Source: Bacteroidales bacterium (lineage in GTDB: Bacteria > Bacteroidota > Bacteroidia > Bacteroidales > Muribaculaceae). Taken from it: a DNA stretch of 33,459 bases. The stretch covers positions 1-33,459 of the forward strand of contig SFNM01000025.1 of NCBI GenBank assembly GCA_004552725.1. Direction: 5' to 3'. The first letter of the stretch is position 1. Every line of letters begins with the position of its first letter. The notes beneath the pieces were generated by a model. That model searched no databases and was not told where the DNA came from. It worked only from the letters and a program-made list of their open reading frames with translations. The translations under genes were made by a program, and so were the position numbers. Positions 33,388 through 33,459 of this stretch are shown here, in pieces.

Positions 33388-33459
33388 CACCAAATTTAAA
33401 TACTATTATTGCTGTCCGGTAAAACTCCCAAGAGCATAAAATCCCTCCCCGAAGTCCTG
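33388..33459 (+). other. Start of an unidentified transcript or element at the right edge
   Basis: After the promoter one frame is open to the edge and reads SGKTPKSIKSLPEVL, but it has no ATG start; a TTG is the only possible initiator. The string CTGTCCGGTAAAACTC at 33412-33427 resembles, from memory, the terminal repeats of some Bacteroidales IS4-type elements. Either reading is uncertain, and the sequence ends too soon to decide. Confidence 0.25.

Noticed and set aside
1..33459. CRISPR array, prophage or toxin-antitoxin module
   Set aside because: No regularly spaced direct repeats, phage structural genes or paired small toxin/antitoxin frames were found.

Overview
The window comes from a Bacteroidales chromosome. 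Three things show this: a SusC/SusD outer-membrane pair, the giant type IX secretion translocon protein SprA, and repeated use of the Bacteroidetes promoter (-33 TTTG, -7 TAnnTTTG). Seven of the promoters carry the identical string TAACTTTGCA. The GC-leaning codon use, the pRiA4b ORF-3-like protein and the gene order suggest Muribaculaceae or a close relative, but the family is an inference.

Left part (1-7330). A partial pRiA4b ORF-3-like gene at the edge is followed by a leftward susC-susD operon with its own terminator. Then come a rightward Cys-rich, exported LTxxQ (Spy/CpxP-like) protein and a rightward PHP-type tyrosine phosphatase of the CpsB/YwqE family with a textbook promoter.

Centre (7337-19361). 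A leftward, closely packed operon reads badF-like kinase, ruvA, sprA, then a secreted tricorn-like S41 protease. It is about 12 kb long and SprA (2493 aa) fills most of it.

Right part (19506-32774). This is mostly rightward housekeeping: rsmG and an MBL hydrolase; a NUDIX/winged-helix regulator; a membrane PASTA protein overlapping an RluD pseudouridine synthase; rpsA with a structured leader; and greA, a HIT protein and a DUF4369/thioredoxin-fold lipoprotein that lacks the CxxC. Next are a leftward tRNA-Glu(CTC), the t6A pair tsaB-tsaC, a priming sugar-phosphate transferase and a ClC/CBS chloride transporter. A tRNA-Phe(GAA) follows, then about 450 bases without a convincing gene that contain several strong hairpins and a promoter pointing off the right edge.

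Most of the window is ordinary core genome, and I do not see a clearly new multi-gene system. The signals not explained by genes are a GC-rich dispersed repeat in two intergenic regions (with a partial inverted copy in the rpsA leader) and the hairpin-rich region after tRNA-Phe. Among the proteins, the Cys-rich LTxxQ protein, the CxxC-less lipoprotein and the sprA-tricorn linkage deserve a second look.
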